Assembly (NCBI RefSeq): GCF_013359935.1
Contig: NZ_JABMCB010000178.1
Location: forward strand, 124,001-188,000
DNA from: Paenibacillus xylanilyticus
Lineage (GTDB): Bacteria; Bacillota; Bacilli; Paenibacillales; Paenibacillaceae
Length of the DNA: 64,000 nucleotides
Reading direction: 5' to 3'
Part shown: positions 35,019-44,422 of the stretch, piece after piece
How positions within the stretch are numbered: position 1 is the stretch's first letter
Layout of the letters: every line of letters begins with the position of its first letter
Notes under the pieces: model-generated
Database searches by the model: none
The model's input: the letters and a program-made list of their open reading frames with translations, nothing else
Told to the model about the DNA's origin: nothing
Made by a program: the position numbers and the translations under genes

Positions 35019-35092
35019 TAAATAACTAGTTTCAATTTATTCCTTTTTATTCCTCTTCAAACAGACGCTCGTAGAAAGGATGGGGTGTACTC

Positions 35093-35821
35093 TTGATTGA
35101 ATTTAGGGGTGTGCAGAAGCACTTTGGTCATTTTCATGTCCTCAAAGATATTCATCTTCACATTGAAGAAGGAGAAGTCGTTGTCATTATCGGCCCTTCC
35201 GGCTCCGGCAAAAGTACGCTGCTCCGTTGTATTAACCGTCTGGAGACTATCACAGAAGGCGAGCTAGTCGTCAGCGGTGTCCCTTTACATCAGAAAAAGG
35301 TGGACATCAACCTCTTCCGCCGTGACATTGGCATGGTATTTCAGCACTTCAATCTCTATCCTCACAAAAAAGTCATTGATAACATCACTCTTGCACCTGT
35401 GAAGGTTCGTAAACAGCCCAAAGAACAGGCAGCCGCCACAGCAATGAAATACTTGACCCGGGTGGGCATCGCCGATAAGGCCGACAGTTATCCCTCCCAG
35501 TTGTCCGGTGGACAGCAGCAGCGGGTAGCCATCGCGAGAGGGCTCGCCATGGAGCCCAAAATCATGCTTTTTGACGAACCGACTTCTGCGCTTGATCCCG
35601 AAATGATCGGGGAAGTTCTGGATGTCATGCGCTCTCTCGCTCATAACGGAATGACCATGGTGGTTGTCACCCATGAAATGGGGTTTGCCCGTGAAGTTGC
35701 AGACCGGGTTATCTTCATGGACGAAGGCCGAATCGTGGAAGAGGCCGCTGCCGCCGAATTTTTCGATAATCCGCGAGAAGAGCGGGCACAGCAGTTCCTC
35801 AGCCGCCTGATTCATCATTGA
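35093..35821 (+). CDS. glnQ: Glutamine ABC transporter ATP-binding protein GlnQ
   Basis: A 242-residue ATPase of the polar amino-acid family. Walker [13 protein letters not shown] (about residues 32-43), Q-loop [10 protein letters not shown], signature [16 protein letters not shown], Walker [15 protein letters not shown] and switch His in [12 protein letters not shown] start with AAAGGATGGGG upstream. First gene of an operon whose order matches glnQHMP of Bacillus. Expected to be switched on by nitrogen limitation through the boxes at 34882 and 34967. Confidence 0.93.
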   Translation: MIEFRGVQKHFGHFHVLKDIHLHIEEGEVVVIIGPSGSGKSTLLRCINRLETITEGELVVSGVPLHQKKVDINLFRRDIGMVFQHFNLYPHKKVIDNITLAPVKVRKQPKEQAAATAMKYLTRVGIADKADSYPSQLSGGQQQRVAIARGLAMEPKIMLFDEPTSALDPEMIGEVLDVMRSLAHNGMTMVVVTHEMGFAREVADRVIFMDEGRIVEEAAAAEFFDNPREERAQQFLSRLIHH

Positions 35822-35860
35822 GAATTATAGAATATTCCATTTTGAAAGGGGTCTTTATTC

Positions 35861-36694
35861 ATGAAGAATGTATTGAAGTGGCCGTCATTTGTCCTTGTGT
35901 TGATTCTCTCGGTGGTCTTGTCCGGCTGTAGTACGGGAGAGGAAACAACCAACAGCAGTGGAGGTGGTGAGAATGCTGCTGCCAAAGGTACGATTGAGCA
36001 GATCAAGGAGCGCGGCAAACTGATTGCCGGGGTTAAATACGATACGAAGCTCTTTGGCTTGAAAGACCCGGCAAGCGGTGAGGTGGAAGGGTTCGATATT
36101 GATATCGCCAAGGCACTCGCCAAACAGATCCTTGGAGACGAGACCAAGGTCGAGCTGAAAGAGGTCACATCCAAAACCCGTATTCCCATGCTGCAAAACG
36201 GTGATATTGACATCATCATTGCGACGATGACCATCACCGACGAGCGTAAGGAGCAAGTGGACTTCAGTGACGTTTACTTCGAGGCAGGGCAGTCACTGCT
36301 TGTTAAAAACGATAGTGCGATTACCGGACTGGAGAGTCTGGGAGGCGTGAAGGTGCTTGCCGTTAAGGGCTCAACCTCTGCACAAAATATCCGTGAGAAA
36401 GCCCCTGATGCTGAGGTACTCGAATTCGATAACTACCAGGATGCCTTCACTGCGCTCAAAGCAGGTAAAGGTGAGGCACTGACCACGGATAACATCATCC
36501 TGATCGGCATGCAGCAAACGGACAACAACTACAAACTGGTGGGCGGCAATTTTACCAGTGAACCTTATGGAATGGCGATTCGCAAAGGCGACTCTGCCTT
36601 CGTAGAAGAAGTGAACAGCCTGCTCAAAAGTATGAAAGACAGCGGCGAATACGATACGTTACATGAGAAATGGCTTGGCAGCAAGCCCGAGTAA
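35861..36694 (+). CDS. glnH: Glutamine-binding lipoprotein GlnH
   Basis: A 277-residue membrane-anchored binding protein. The signal MKNVLKWPSFVLVLILSVV ends with lipobox LSGC, then a short Ser/Gly/Asn linker and a bacterial SBP_3 domain: GKLIAGVKYDTKLFGLKD, EGFDIDIAKALAKQIL and MTITDERKEQVDFSDVYF. Delivers glutamine (possibly also glutamate) to the permeases encoded downstream. AAAGGGGT precedes the ATG. Followed by a hairpin that may raise its level relative to the permeases. Confidence 0.9.
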   Translation: MKNVLKWPSFVLVLILSVVLSGCSTGEETTNSSGGGENAAAKGTIEQIKERGKLIAGVKYDTKLFGLKDPASGEVEGFDIDIAKALAKQILGDETKVELKEVTSKTRIPMLQNGDIDIIIATMTITDERKEQVDFSDVYFEAGQSLLVKNDSAITGLESLGGVKVLAVKGSTSAQNIREKAPDAEVLEFDNYQDAFTALKAGKGEALTTDNIILIGMQQTDNNYKLVGGNFTSEPYGMAIRKGDSAFVEEVNSLLKSMKDSGEYDTLHEKWLGSKPE

Positions 36695-36714
36695 ACTCGA
36701 TTAATTGATGAGGG

Positions 36715-36770
36715 AGCGGCGGTTTCATCTGTAAGGAGCCGAATCATCTTCACAGCATAAATCGCCGCTT
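36715..36770 (+). other. Intercistronic hairpin after glnH
   Basis: AGCGGCGGTTT (36715-36725) pairs with AAATCGCCGCT (36759-36769, one G-U). No T tract follows, so it is more likely an RNA-stabilising or attenuating hairpin than a full terminator. Confidence 0.6.
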
Positions 36771-36800
36771 CGCCATCTGGAGAACGGAGGCTTCGCCTAT

Positions 36801-37523
36801 ATGGGCAAATTGGATTTCGATGTTCTGTTCAAACATTCAGACCGTTTCTTGGAAGGGTTCCTCAATACGATTCAGGTAAGTATCATGGCCTTGATCGGCA
36901 GCTTTATCCTTGGAGCAATCATGGCGATCTTCCGGATTTCTCCGATCAAACCGCTGAACTGGATAGGTACGGCTTTTGTGGAGTTCATCCGGAATATCCC
37001 TCTCCTGCTGGTCGTCTTTTTCTTCTACCTTGGACTGCCTGCGCTCGGCATTTCGCTGGATGGGTTTGTCTCGGGTACGCTGGGTCTGACCATCTATACG
37101 GCAGCTTTCATTGCAGAGGCCATCCGTGCAGGCATTCAGACCGTACCCCGGGGACAGCTGGAGGCTGCAAGGTCTTCCGGTCTTTCTTACGTACAGGCCA
37201 TGAACCTGGTCATTTTGCCGCAGGCAATCAAGATTGTACTGCCTTCGATCGGCAATCAATTTATCAATCTGGTCAAAAACTCATCCATTCTTGCGGTTGT
37301 TGCCGGCATGGATCTGATGTATTTTGCCGACCTGGTCAATTCGGATACGTTCCAGCCGCTGAGTGTATATACCATTGTTGCGCTGTTCTATCTGGTGCTG
37401 ACGCTGCCACTCAGTTTCCTCGTTCATTATTTGGAGCGCAGATTCGGACAAAGTGACGCCGAGGCACGCAGTACCAAGGGTAAGACGAAGAAAAACAAAC
37501 CAGCAGGACAGGTTACGATGTAA
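36801..37523 (+). CDS. glnM: Glutamine ABC transporter permease GlnM
   Basis: A 240-residue permease of the HisM/GlnP type with about five helices. Shows FLEGFLNTIQVS, VEFIRNIPLLLVVFFFYLGL and the coupling loop EAARSSGLSYVQAMNLVILPQA (EAA motif). A basic Lys-rich tail ends the protein. ACGGAGG lies 10 bases before the ATG. Forms the membrane channel with the product of the next gene; assignment as GlnM by operon order. Confidence 0.9.
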   Translation: MGKLDFDVLFKHSDRFLEGFLNTIQVSIMALIGSFILGAIMAIFRISPIKPLNWIGTAFVEFIRNIPLLLVVFFFYLGLPALGISLDGFVSGTLGLTIYTAAFIAEAIRAGIQTVPRGQLEAARSSGLSYVQAMNLVILPQAIKIVLPSIGNQFINLVKNSSILAVVAGMDLMYFADLVNSDTFQPLSVYTIVALFYLVLTLPLSFLVHYLERRFGQSDAEARSTKGKTKKNKPAGQVTM

Positions 37524-37576
37524 TATCAGCCAACTATTCAGCCATTGTTCCACTCACAGAAGGAGGTCGATGTACG

Positions 37577-38227
37577 ATGGACTTTAGCGGGGCCTATGCC
37601 TGGCCCAACCTTCGTTTCCTGCTGCACGGATTTCTGATCACCTTGCAAGTCGCAGGGCTGTCGATTGTTTTCAGCTTTGTCCTCGGCACCGTGCTGGGTA
37701 CCGTCCGGTATACCCGGATTCCGGTCCTGTCTCAGATCGTTGCGGTTATCGTGGATACGATTCGAAATCTGCCGCTGCTGCTGATCATTTTCTTCATTCA
37801 TATTGTACTGCCCCAGCTGGGGATTAAAATGTCTGTCTTCTGGTCCACTGTCGTTGGACTGAGTCTGTTCGAAGGCGCCATGATCGCCGAAATCGTTCGT
37901 AGCGGTCTCAAATCGGTCGAGCGCGGACAGGTGGAAGCTGCCCGTTCCTCCGGTCTCAGCTATATGCAGACCCTGGGCGGCATCATTATGCCACAGGCAC
38001 TGCGCCGCATGTCGCCGCCGATGGTCAGTCAGTTCATCTCCCTGCTAAAGGATACGTCCTTGGCCATTATCATCTCCTTGCCGGAGTTGATGCACAACGT
38101 GCAGATCCTGGGCGGTCAGAGCTTCGATTACGTTATCCCGGCGCTTCTGCTCGCAGCGGTATTGTATTTTGTCATCAACTACACCCTTTCCATCGTGGCC
38201 CGGCGCCTTGAGGCAAGAATGAATTGA
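37577..38227 (+). CDS. glnP: Glutamine ABC transporter permease GlnP
   Basis: A 216-residue permease paralogous to GlnM, with FLLHGFLITLQVAGLS, VDTIRNLPLLLIIFFIHIVL and EAA loop EAARSSGLSYMQTLGGIIMP. AAGGAGG lies 10 bases before ATG. Last gene of the operon, 53 bp after glnM and followed by a strong terminator. Confidence 0.9.
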   Translation: MDFSGAYAWPNLRFLLHGFLITLQVAGLSIVFSFVLGTVLGTVRYTRIPVLSQIVAVIVDTIRNLPLLLIIFFIHIVLPQLGIKMSVFWSTVVGLSLFEGAMIAEIVRSGLKSVERGQVEAARSSGLSYMQTLGGIIMPQALRRMSPPMVSQFISLLKDTSLAIIISLPELMHNVQILGGQSFDYVIPALLLAAVLYFVINYTLSIVARRLEARMN

Positions 38228-38260
38228 TTCGGTTAGATCTATCGAAAGGCATTGTGTATG

Positions 38261-38316
38261 CAAATAAGAGTCCAGCTAAACACATATCTGTGTCTAACTG
38301 GACTCTTTATTATTTG
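38261..38316. terminator. Bidirectional terminator after glnP
   Basis: AATAAGAGTCCAG (38263-38275) with CTGGACTCTTTATT (38298-38311) plus an inner ACACA/TGTGT stem; T-rich on the plus side and A-rich before, so it can also stop the convergent oxidoreductase transcript. Confidence 0.85.
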
Positions 38317-38332
38317 CGTATTGTTTCCGATT

Positions 38333-39688
38333 TCATATCGCCACTCCATTTTGCCGTAATTCTTTCTGCAGCAACGCAACCGGGAGTGACAGCGGATCAA
38401 GCTGCAGCTGCACTGCCAATGCAGCGGATGTTCCGGCAGCCTCCCCCGTAGCCATGCAACTGGGAGTCAACCTGGTTGTAGCATGGGCCTCATGTGTGGT
38501 GGAGATGCAGCGTCCTGCTGCCAGCAGGTTTCGGATATTGCTAGAGATCAGGCAGCGATATGGAATGTCGTATGCTCCATCCCCTTCAATAAATGCAGCC
38601 GCTACGCCTTGACCTGAAGGATCATGTATATCAATGGGATAACCACTTCTAGCGATAACATCGTCAAACTTTCGCCCCGTAACTACGTCTTCCCTCGTCA
38701 AAGAATAATGTCCAATAATCCGTCTGGATTCACGTATGCCAATCTGGGGAGCAACTGCAGAAATCGAAGCCCGCTCGAATCCAGGTACATCGCGCTGCAA
38801 GAATTCAGCAATCATGAGTACCTGCTTTCTGCCTTCCTGCTCAGCAGAGGTGAGATCCTCTGCATTGGTAGCATCCAGTCCCTGGACCCGGGTACAGTTA
38901 ATCAGCACTTCATCTTCAGCCGGCCCGGTAAAAAATAACACCTGATCGCGGTTAATCGGAATACCCGACTTCTGCCATTGCGAATAAAAACCACTCACCC
39001 CGGTGAGCGGAATACGATCCAGCTCTGCGAAAGGTGTCTTGGCATAGAAATCTTCCGGATGCTCCAGAATATACTGCTTAACTCGCTCAAGGTTTACGCC
39101 GCGCATCCGAAATTTCATGGTCATGGGCTGGGACTGATGATCTCCATCCCGTCCCTTCGCGACAGCAGCACCGGCAAGATAAGCTGCATCCGCATCTCCA
39201 CTGGTATCGACAAATATCTTGGCCTTAAGCTCCAATCGGCCCGACTTGTTTGTCAATTGAACCGCCTCTACCCGATTATCCTGAACAATCACTTCATCCA
39301 CGAAGCTGTGCAACAGCAGCCGAACACCTGCCTCCTGCAGCATATCGGCCGCGATCACTTGATAAATGGCCGGATGGTATGGTGTAACGGTATGCACAAA
39401 CCCAACTGTATCTCGGAGATGCCCTGGAGAACCACCTCGCTCCTTCAGCCGGTCAACGATCTCCTGGGCAATGCCTCTGATCACCTGTTCGCCGCTCTCT
39501 GTGTGGAAAGTCATCCAAGGGTAGACCATGGCGGCGGTCGACATCCCGCCAACGAACCCATATCGCTCTATCAGCACCGTACGCACGCCCTGTCGTCCGG
39601 CAGCAATGGCCGCCGCAATGCCCGCGGGTCCGCCTCCCACAATAACAACATCGGCTTGCTCCGTCTTCATGCTTATCCGTTTGCTCAT
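38333..39688 (-). CDS. FAD-dependent oxidoreductase (FAD_oxidored type)
   Basis: A 451-residue flavoprotein. The N-terminal dinucleotide-binding motif is VVIVGGGPAGIAAAIAAGRQ, followed by VLIERYGFVGGMSTAAMV, typical of the FAD_oxidored family, and a C-terminal AAGRCISTTHEAHATTR with GEAAGTSAALAV closing the FAD site. These proteins often sit in carbohydrate operons, yet their substrates are mostly unknown. ATG 39688 has AGGAGG 8 bases upstream. It is the last gene of the YesMN-controlled sugar import operon. Confidence 0.88.
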   Translation of the reverse strand: MSKRISMKTEQADVVIVGGGPAGIAAAIAAGRQGVRTVLIERYGFVGGMSTAAMVYPWMTFHTESGEQVIRGIAQEIVDRLKERGGSPGHLRDTVGFVHTVTPYHPAIYQVIAADMLQEAGVRLLLHSFVDEVIVQDNRVEAVQLTNKSGRLELKAKIFVDTSGDADAAYLAGAAVAKGRDGDHQSQPMTMKFRMRGVNLERVKQYILEHPEDFYAKTPFAELDRIPLTGVSGFYSQWQKSGIPINRDQVLFFTGPAEDEVLINCTRVQGLDATNAEDLTSAEQEGRKQVLMIAEFLQRDVPGFERASISAVAPQIGIRESRRIIGHYSLTREDVVTGRKFDDVIARSGYPIDIHDPSGQGVAAAFIEGDGAYDIPYRCLISSNIRNLLAAGRCISTTHEAHATTRLTPSCMATGEAAGTSAALAVQLQLDPLSLPVALLQKELRQNGVAI

Positions 39689-39717
39689 GTTCCACTCCTC
39701 CTCCATCGATTAGCCGC

Positions 39718-40572
39718 CTATTCTTTCAGCCCTGTCATTGCAACACCCTCAATGAAACGCCGCTGCGCTATGAAGAATACAACCAGAAGCGGTACGGTTG
39801 CCATGACGGTGGCGCTCATCAGATAATGCCATGCCGTACCCACTTCATCCGTGAACAGGGACAACCCTAGCGGCAGTGTCATCAACTCGCGCGAGTTAAT
39901 GAATATCAGCGGGTCAAAAAACTCATTCCAGATGGTCACAAAGGTAAAAATGGTCAGTGTCGCCATGCCCGGTTTGGCAATGGGCAGCATAATCCGCGCA
40001 TATATCCGGAACCGGTTGCAGCCATCAATCATCGCTGCTTCCTCCAGTTCGGTGGGGACTGTAATAAAGAACTGCCGCATCACAAAGATGCCGAATACGC
40101 CACCTGCCCCGAAGATGGGAAGTAAAATCAGCGGGAGATGTGTATCAATCCAGCCCAGCTGCCGCATGAACAAAAACATCGGAATTGCCGTCACCTCGTG
40201 GGGAATCATCATGGCGCTCAGCAGGATAAGGAACACCACATTGCGGCCCTTGAATGGAATCTTGGCAAATGCATATCCGGCAAGGGAAGCAAAAAACACT
40301 GTACCCAGCACGACCACAACAGCAATATACACACTATTAAAATAGAATCGATGAAACGGAATCAATCGAAAAACATCGATATAATTCTGAAAACGAAACG
40401 GTTCCGGGATCCACTGCGGTGGATACGTGAATATACTCTGGGGCTCCTTGAAGGACGTAGATATCATCCAGATAAACGGCACAATCATAATCAGCGAAAT
40501 CAGGGTCAGCAACAAATACGTACCGATTGCACCCCCTGCTGTACGAACAGATGGCTTAGGCATCGCCTTCAT
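39718..40572 (-). CDS. Carbohydrate ABC transporter permease, MalG type
   Basis: A 284-residue permease with six helices. IPFIWMISTSFKEPQSIFTYPP and the EAA loop VPTELEEAAMIDGCNRFRIY are typical of CUT1 sugar importers. The C-terminus MTGLKE is also usual. Overlaps the upstream permease gene by 17 bases. Partner of the permease at 40556-41470. Sugar not identifiable. Confidence 0.92.
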   Translation of the reverse strand: MKAMPKPSVRTAGGAIGTYLLLTLISLIMIVPFIWMISTSFKEPQSIFTYPPQWIPEPFRFQNYIDVFRLIPFHRFYFNSVYIAVVVVLGTVFFASLAGYAFAKIPFKGRNVVFLILLSAMMIPHEVTAIPMFLFMRQLGWIDTHLPLILLPIFGAGGVFGIFVMRQFFITVPTELEEAAMIDGCNRFRIYARIMLPIAKPGMATLTIFTFVTIWNEFFDPLIFINSRELMTLPLGLSLFTDEVGTAWHYLMSATVMATVPLLVVFFIAQRRFIEGVAMTGLKE

Positions 40573-41470
40573 TGAATACCCACCTCTTTCGAAGCTGCCA
40601 TTGCAGCAGCGTCAGGATCAGTACGATAGCAAACAGCACATACGCCAATGCGGAGGCGTAACCAAACTGAAACAGCTTGAACGCTTTTTCCCATATATAG
40701 TAGACCAACACCTTGGTACTATTGCTCGGACCTCCCTGTGTCATCACATATATCTGCCCGAACACTTTGAGCGAGCCAATGACCGTCATCACCATGGTCA
40801 AGAACACGGTTGGCGTAATCATGGGAAGCGTCACGTGGAAAAAGGCCCTCCGCCTGCCTGCACCGTCCAGTGTGGCCGCTTCGTACAATGATCGCGGCAC
40901 CTGCTGAATGGCAGCTATGAACAATACCATATTCAGGCCAACATTTTTAAGCACACTGGTCACTATAACCGCGGGCATCGCCAGATCCTGATTGTAGAGC
41001 CAAGCCGGTCCCTTGATGCCCATCATCATCAGAAGCTGATTGATCAGTCCCGACTCGGTTGCATACATAAGCTTCCATACAATTGCCCATACAATAAGGG
41101 AAGTCATGACCGGAACAAAGATGGCAGTGCGGAATATTCCGATGCCCCGCAGACTTTTGGATAGCAGCAAAGCGAGCAGCAGCGCCAGTACAATATTCAG
41201 CGGAACAAGTCCAGCTGTGAAATAAACCGTTTTTCCCAGTACCCGCCAAAACATTTTGTCTGTCATGATCTCGCGATAGTTATCCAGCCCAATAAAGTGA
41301 TGATCTCCAAGCAATGGCCAATCGGTCAAACTCATGTATAATGCAAGGCCCATTGGAAAGAGCAGCAGCAGAGTAAAACCAAGAACCATCGGAGATACGA
41401 AAAGCCATCCTGCAATCTGGGCCTCTCTTGCGAGCGGTCCTCTTCCTGAATGCTTGCGTGAATGGGTCAA
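40556..41470 (-). CDS. Carbohydrate ABC transporter permease, UgpA/MalF type
   Basis: About 304 residues with six helices: AGWLFVSPMVLGFTLLLLFP near the start, then SLTDWPLL and the EAA-loop region YEAATLDGAGRRRAFFHVTLP. I prefer TTG 41470, which has AGGAGGG 6 bases upstream; an ATG at 41491 would add seven residues but has a weaker site. No ATPase gene is present in the operon, so a shared MsmX-type ATPase encoded elsewhere is probably used. Confidence 0.9.
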   Translation of the reverse strand: MTHSRKHSGRGPLAREAQIAGWLFVSPMVLGFTLLLLFPMGLALYMSLTDWPLLGDHHFIGLDNYREIMTDKMFWRVLGKTVYFTAGLVPLNIVLALLLALLLSKSLRGIGIFRTAIFVPVMTSLIVWAIVWKLMYATESGLINQLLMMMGIKGPAWLYNQDLAMPAVIVTSVLKNVGLNMVLFIAAIQQVPRSLYEAATLDGAGRRRAFFHVTLPMITPTVFLTMVMTVIGSLKVFGQIYVMTQGGPSNSTKVLVYYIWEKAFKLFQFGYASALAYVLFAIVLILTLLQWQLRKRWVFNEGDA

Positions 41471-41502
41471 CTCTGGCCCTCCTCTTCTCATCCGTCTTTC
41501 TT

Positions 41503-42189
41503 CTACTTCAGTTTGTCCATGGCATTGCGAAAGCCATTTACGGCTTTTCGCAGCTCTTCCTCCGTTTTACCTGTTACGACTGCCCCAAGCATAATCGCCT
41601 TAATCCCGGTATCGTGTAGCACCCGCACATCCTCCTGTACCAGTCTCCGCTGGGAAGGGATCAACACGGGAAGCTGTGCTTGCATTACTAACCGGCGATA
41701 CCGGAGGACATCTGAGAAGCTTAGCGGTGTGCCGTACTCGGGCACAATGGATGCTTCCAGCGCGGTAAAACCATAATGAGCTGCCTCCCTAATTAGAGAA
41801 GGGTCGTAGTGTTCATTGATGGCAAATGTTTTATCCAGACCGAGCTCACCCAACATGAAGGATGGTAAATGGTGAGCATATATGGAATAAAAATCAAAAC
41901 CCAGACCGGAAAGCTTTCCCACATCTTCTTGTCGTGTCCCATCAATGCTACCCGAAGGAACTACCCCAAGCGGACCCGTAAATTGGGATCGGATTTCACG
42001 AAAGGTATCGATATATTCATCCAGCGGACCAAAATGGTTTCCACTTGCGCGGTGTCCGACATTATAATGCACTTTCAGCGCGTCAGCGCCTTCTTCAATC
42101 GCTGCCTGGGCCAGTGCTGCATTGTTCGCGGGCAGGCTGACCACAAGCAGCATACGTTGTCCGTTCAGTGCCTCCATCAATTGCCCCAT
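41503..42189 (-). CDS. TIM-barrel protein in sugar operon, possible epimerase or aldolase
   Basis: A 228-residue (beta/alpha)8 protein: strand MLLVVSLPANNAALAQAAIE, then GADALKVHYNVG, GPLGVVPSG and the closing IKAIMLGAVVTGKTEEEL. The pattern recalls NanE-type sugar-phosphate epimerases or small phosphate-binding TIM barrels but I cannot assign it. It lies between the binding-protein gene and the permease genes, which suggests action on the imported sugar or its phosphate. Confidence 0.75.
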   Translation of the reverse strand: MGQLMEALNGQRMLLVVSLPANNAALAQAAIEEGADALKVHYNVGHRASGNHFGPLDEYIDTFREIRSQFTGPLGVVPSGSIDGTRQEDVGKLSGLGFDFYSIYAHHLPSFMLGELGLDKTFAINEHYDPSLIREAAHYGFTALEASIVPEYGTPLSFSDVLRYRRLVMQAQLPVLIPSQRRLVQEDVRVLHDTGIKAIMLGAVVTGKTEEELRKAVNGFRNAMDKLK

Positions 42190-42221
42190 ATCCTTACCTC
42201 CTGCATTTAAGCCATTATTTA

Positions 42222-43515
42222 TTATTGCAGCAAACCCTGAATCTCTTCCTGCATCTGCTTCAAATTATCCTGAGATGTGGCTAAACGGGCGAATAAACGA
42301 TCGAAACCTTGCAGCACTGCATTATCGATATCCCTGCCAGCGAATATGGCCCGGAATCAAGCGTGCTTTTGGCATTTCATCAATCACTGCCTGAACAATA
42401 TGTTCCTTGCTTGGATTATTCGGCTGATTAATAAAAGCATCCGAATTCAGTACAGAGGTGCGGGGAGGGACAAAGTAAGTTGCTGTTGCCTGAATTCCCT
42501 GCTCACTGGCGAAAAATTTCAGCAATTTCTTCGCTTCTTCCGGATGCTTGCTATCGTTGAACAAGGCATATCCCGCCTGGCCCAGCATGGGCACACTACC
42601 CTGTGATCCTGAAGGCATCGGTGCGATACTCCATTCGAAATCCGTTATGTCTCTTGCTTTGGACACATAACTGTAGTTGTCGAAGAACATACCCACATTG
42701 CCCGCATCGAAGCTGACCTGCTCACCCGCCTTCGGATGCGATTCATCTGTAAACATCATGCGTTCCAATAAATCAAAGGTTTGCACACCATACGGATCAT
42801 TCCAGGTGAACTGCTTCATCCCCTCATCGAAAGGCCCGCTGCCATAGGACCAGGCATAGGAGGAAAGAACAGCCCAAGTCTTCCAATCACGAAAAAAGTT
42901 GGCACCGTAGATTCGGTTTGTCGCTTCCTTGCTGGTAATTGTTTTGGCTGTCTCTTCAAATCGTTCCCACGTCCATTGCCCTTGTGCAGCGAGTGTGTTG
43001 GGGTCGGTCAGACCAGCCTGGTCGAACAGAGATTTGTTGTAGAACATGACGACAGGAGGCGTGGAGAACGGCAAGCCAAGCAGTTGGTCACCGTCCCGAA
43101 ACAGATCCAGCGTACTTGGAATATAATCATCCAGCTTGAACTCTGCATCATCCTTGAATTCGGATACGTCTGCCAGAATGTGATTGGATTTGAATTGTGG
43201 AACCATCCGCTCAGAGACCCAGGCGATATCCGGAAGCGAGCCGCCGGCGGCAAGCACAGAAATTTTTTGCTGGTATTCCGCAAAGGGTACGGATTCCATC
43301 GTCACCTTGATACCGGGATTTTCCTGTGTGAAGCTATCAATCAACTTGTTATACACGTCCATATGCGCCTGATTTCCCCACATCATGAACTTCAGTTCAA
43401 TCTCTCCATCTCCTGCGGATGCATTCTCAGGATCACTGCCGGAATCAGCACCTGCACAGCCAATTAATGCAACAATGATGAATACGAGCATCAACGTCAG
43501 TCCTGCCTTTTTCAT
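42222..43515 (-). pseudogene. Sugar-binding lipoprotein of ABC importer, frameshifted near the 3' end
   Basis: A CUT1-type extracellular binding protein. ATG 43515 with GGGGGAT upstream opens a lipoprotein signal MKKAGLTLMLVFIIVALIGC. The frame reads normally to HIRWQ and then stops at about 42322 after GYR. Removing one G from the GGG at 42332-42334 restores the usual ending DIDNAVLQGFDRLF through to TAA at 42222, giving about 430 residues. So one extra base truncates the last 37 or so residues. The stub may still fold; a sequencing error is also possible. First gene of the importer after YesMN. Confidence 0.82.
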
Positions 43516-43645
43516 GGAAATCCCCCTTATACGCTTAGTGATATACACGTGCAACCAAAGTATAGCGAAAGAATAACTTGTTCCTAAATCACGCCAGCTA
43601 CAGAAATGGTATGGTTTTTCAAGGACTTAAATCGATAGGCACCTG

Positions 43646-44422
43646 CTACAGCTGTTCATCCGTGCTGAATCGGTTACGATATTCCCCTGCCGTCCAGCCC
43701 ACCTGCTGTTTGAACACCAGCATGAAGTGTTTGGGACTTTGATGCCCGGACAATCTGGCTACATCATAGATTTTCAGTTGAGTGTTGACCAACAGCCACT
43801 TGGCCCGCTCCATGCGCGCCTCAGCGACGTATTCTGAATAATTTGTTCCCGTTTCATTTTTGAAGAGTTTGCTCAGATAGGTTGGGTTCAAATGAACAAG
43901 GTCCGCTATGTTCTGCAGACGCAGATCCCCATCTGGATGGAGCCTGATATATTCCTTTACATCCCGAATGATCTTTCGTGTATCTCCACTGCTGCACTCT
44001 GCTTCCCCCGGTGTATCCATCGTCTGGCTGGACGAAACACCGTATCTGCGGTCCAGCAGCAGCTGAATTTTCTGGATCGCGGTTACCCATTCATGGCGCT
44101 CCACTGGCTTCAACAGATAATTCAATACACCATACTCCATCGCTCTGCGAGCATACTCAAACTCGCCATAGCCGCTAATAATGACCATCAGCAGATCGGG
44201 GTACATCTCCCTTGCTTTGGATACCAAGGTCAGTCCGTCCATTTCGCGCATACGAATATCCGTAATCAGCACGTCAGGCACATCACTTCTCAGGAATTCA
44301 AGGGCCTCGGTCCCGCCAGCAGCTGTCCCCATAACTCGAAACTGGGGAGCCGTCTGGCTAATCATTTCCCGTAACCCTTCGAGGATGACTTTTTCATCTT
44401 CCACAAGCAGCACTTTATACAT
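43646..44422 (-). CDS. YesN-type response regulator with AraC HTH
   Basis: A 258-residue regulator. The receiver domain has LLVEDEKVILEGL, phosphorylatable Asp in VPDVLITDIRMREMDG (about residue 55) and Lys in NYLLKPVE. The C-terminal AraC double HTH (about 155-255) has LQNIADLVHLNPTYLSKLF and SPKHFMLVFKQQVG. It overlaps the sensor gene by eight bases and lies 131 bp before the binding-protein gene, which it probably activates. YesN-type pairs commonly control plant-polysaccharide uptake in Paenibacillus. Confidence 0.93.
   Translation of the reverse strand: MYKVLLVEDEKVILEGLREMISQTAPQFRVMGTAAGGTEALEFLRSDVPDVLITDIRMREMDGLTLVSKAREMYPDLLMVIISGYGEFEYARRAMEYGVLNYLLKPVERHEWVTAIQKIQLLLDRRYGVSSSQTMDTPGEAECSSGDTRKIIRDVKEYIRLHPDGDLRLQNIADLVHLNPTYLSKLFKNETGTNYSEYVAEARMERAKWLLVNTQLKIYDVARLSGHQSPKHFMLVFKQQVGWTAGEYRNRFSTDEQL

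Larger units (their letters stand above)
34631..35092. other. Divergent intergenic region with nitrogen control sites
   Basis: Contains the leader of the GH28 gene on the minus strand and, on the plus strand, two TnrA/GlnR boxes and a promoter for glnQHMP. The remaining AT-rich part (34640-34870) shows nothing else I can support. Confidence 0.6.
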
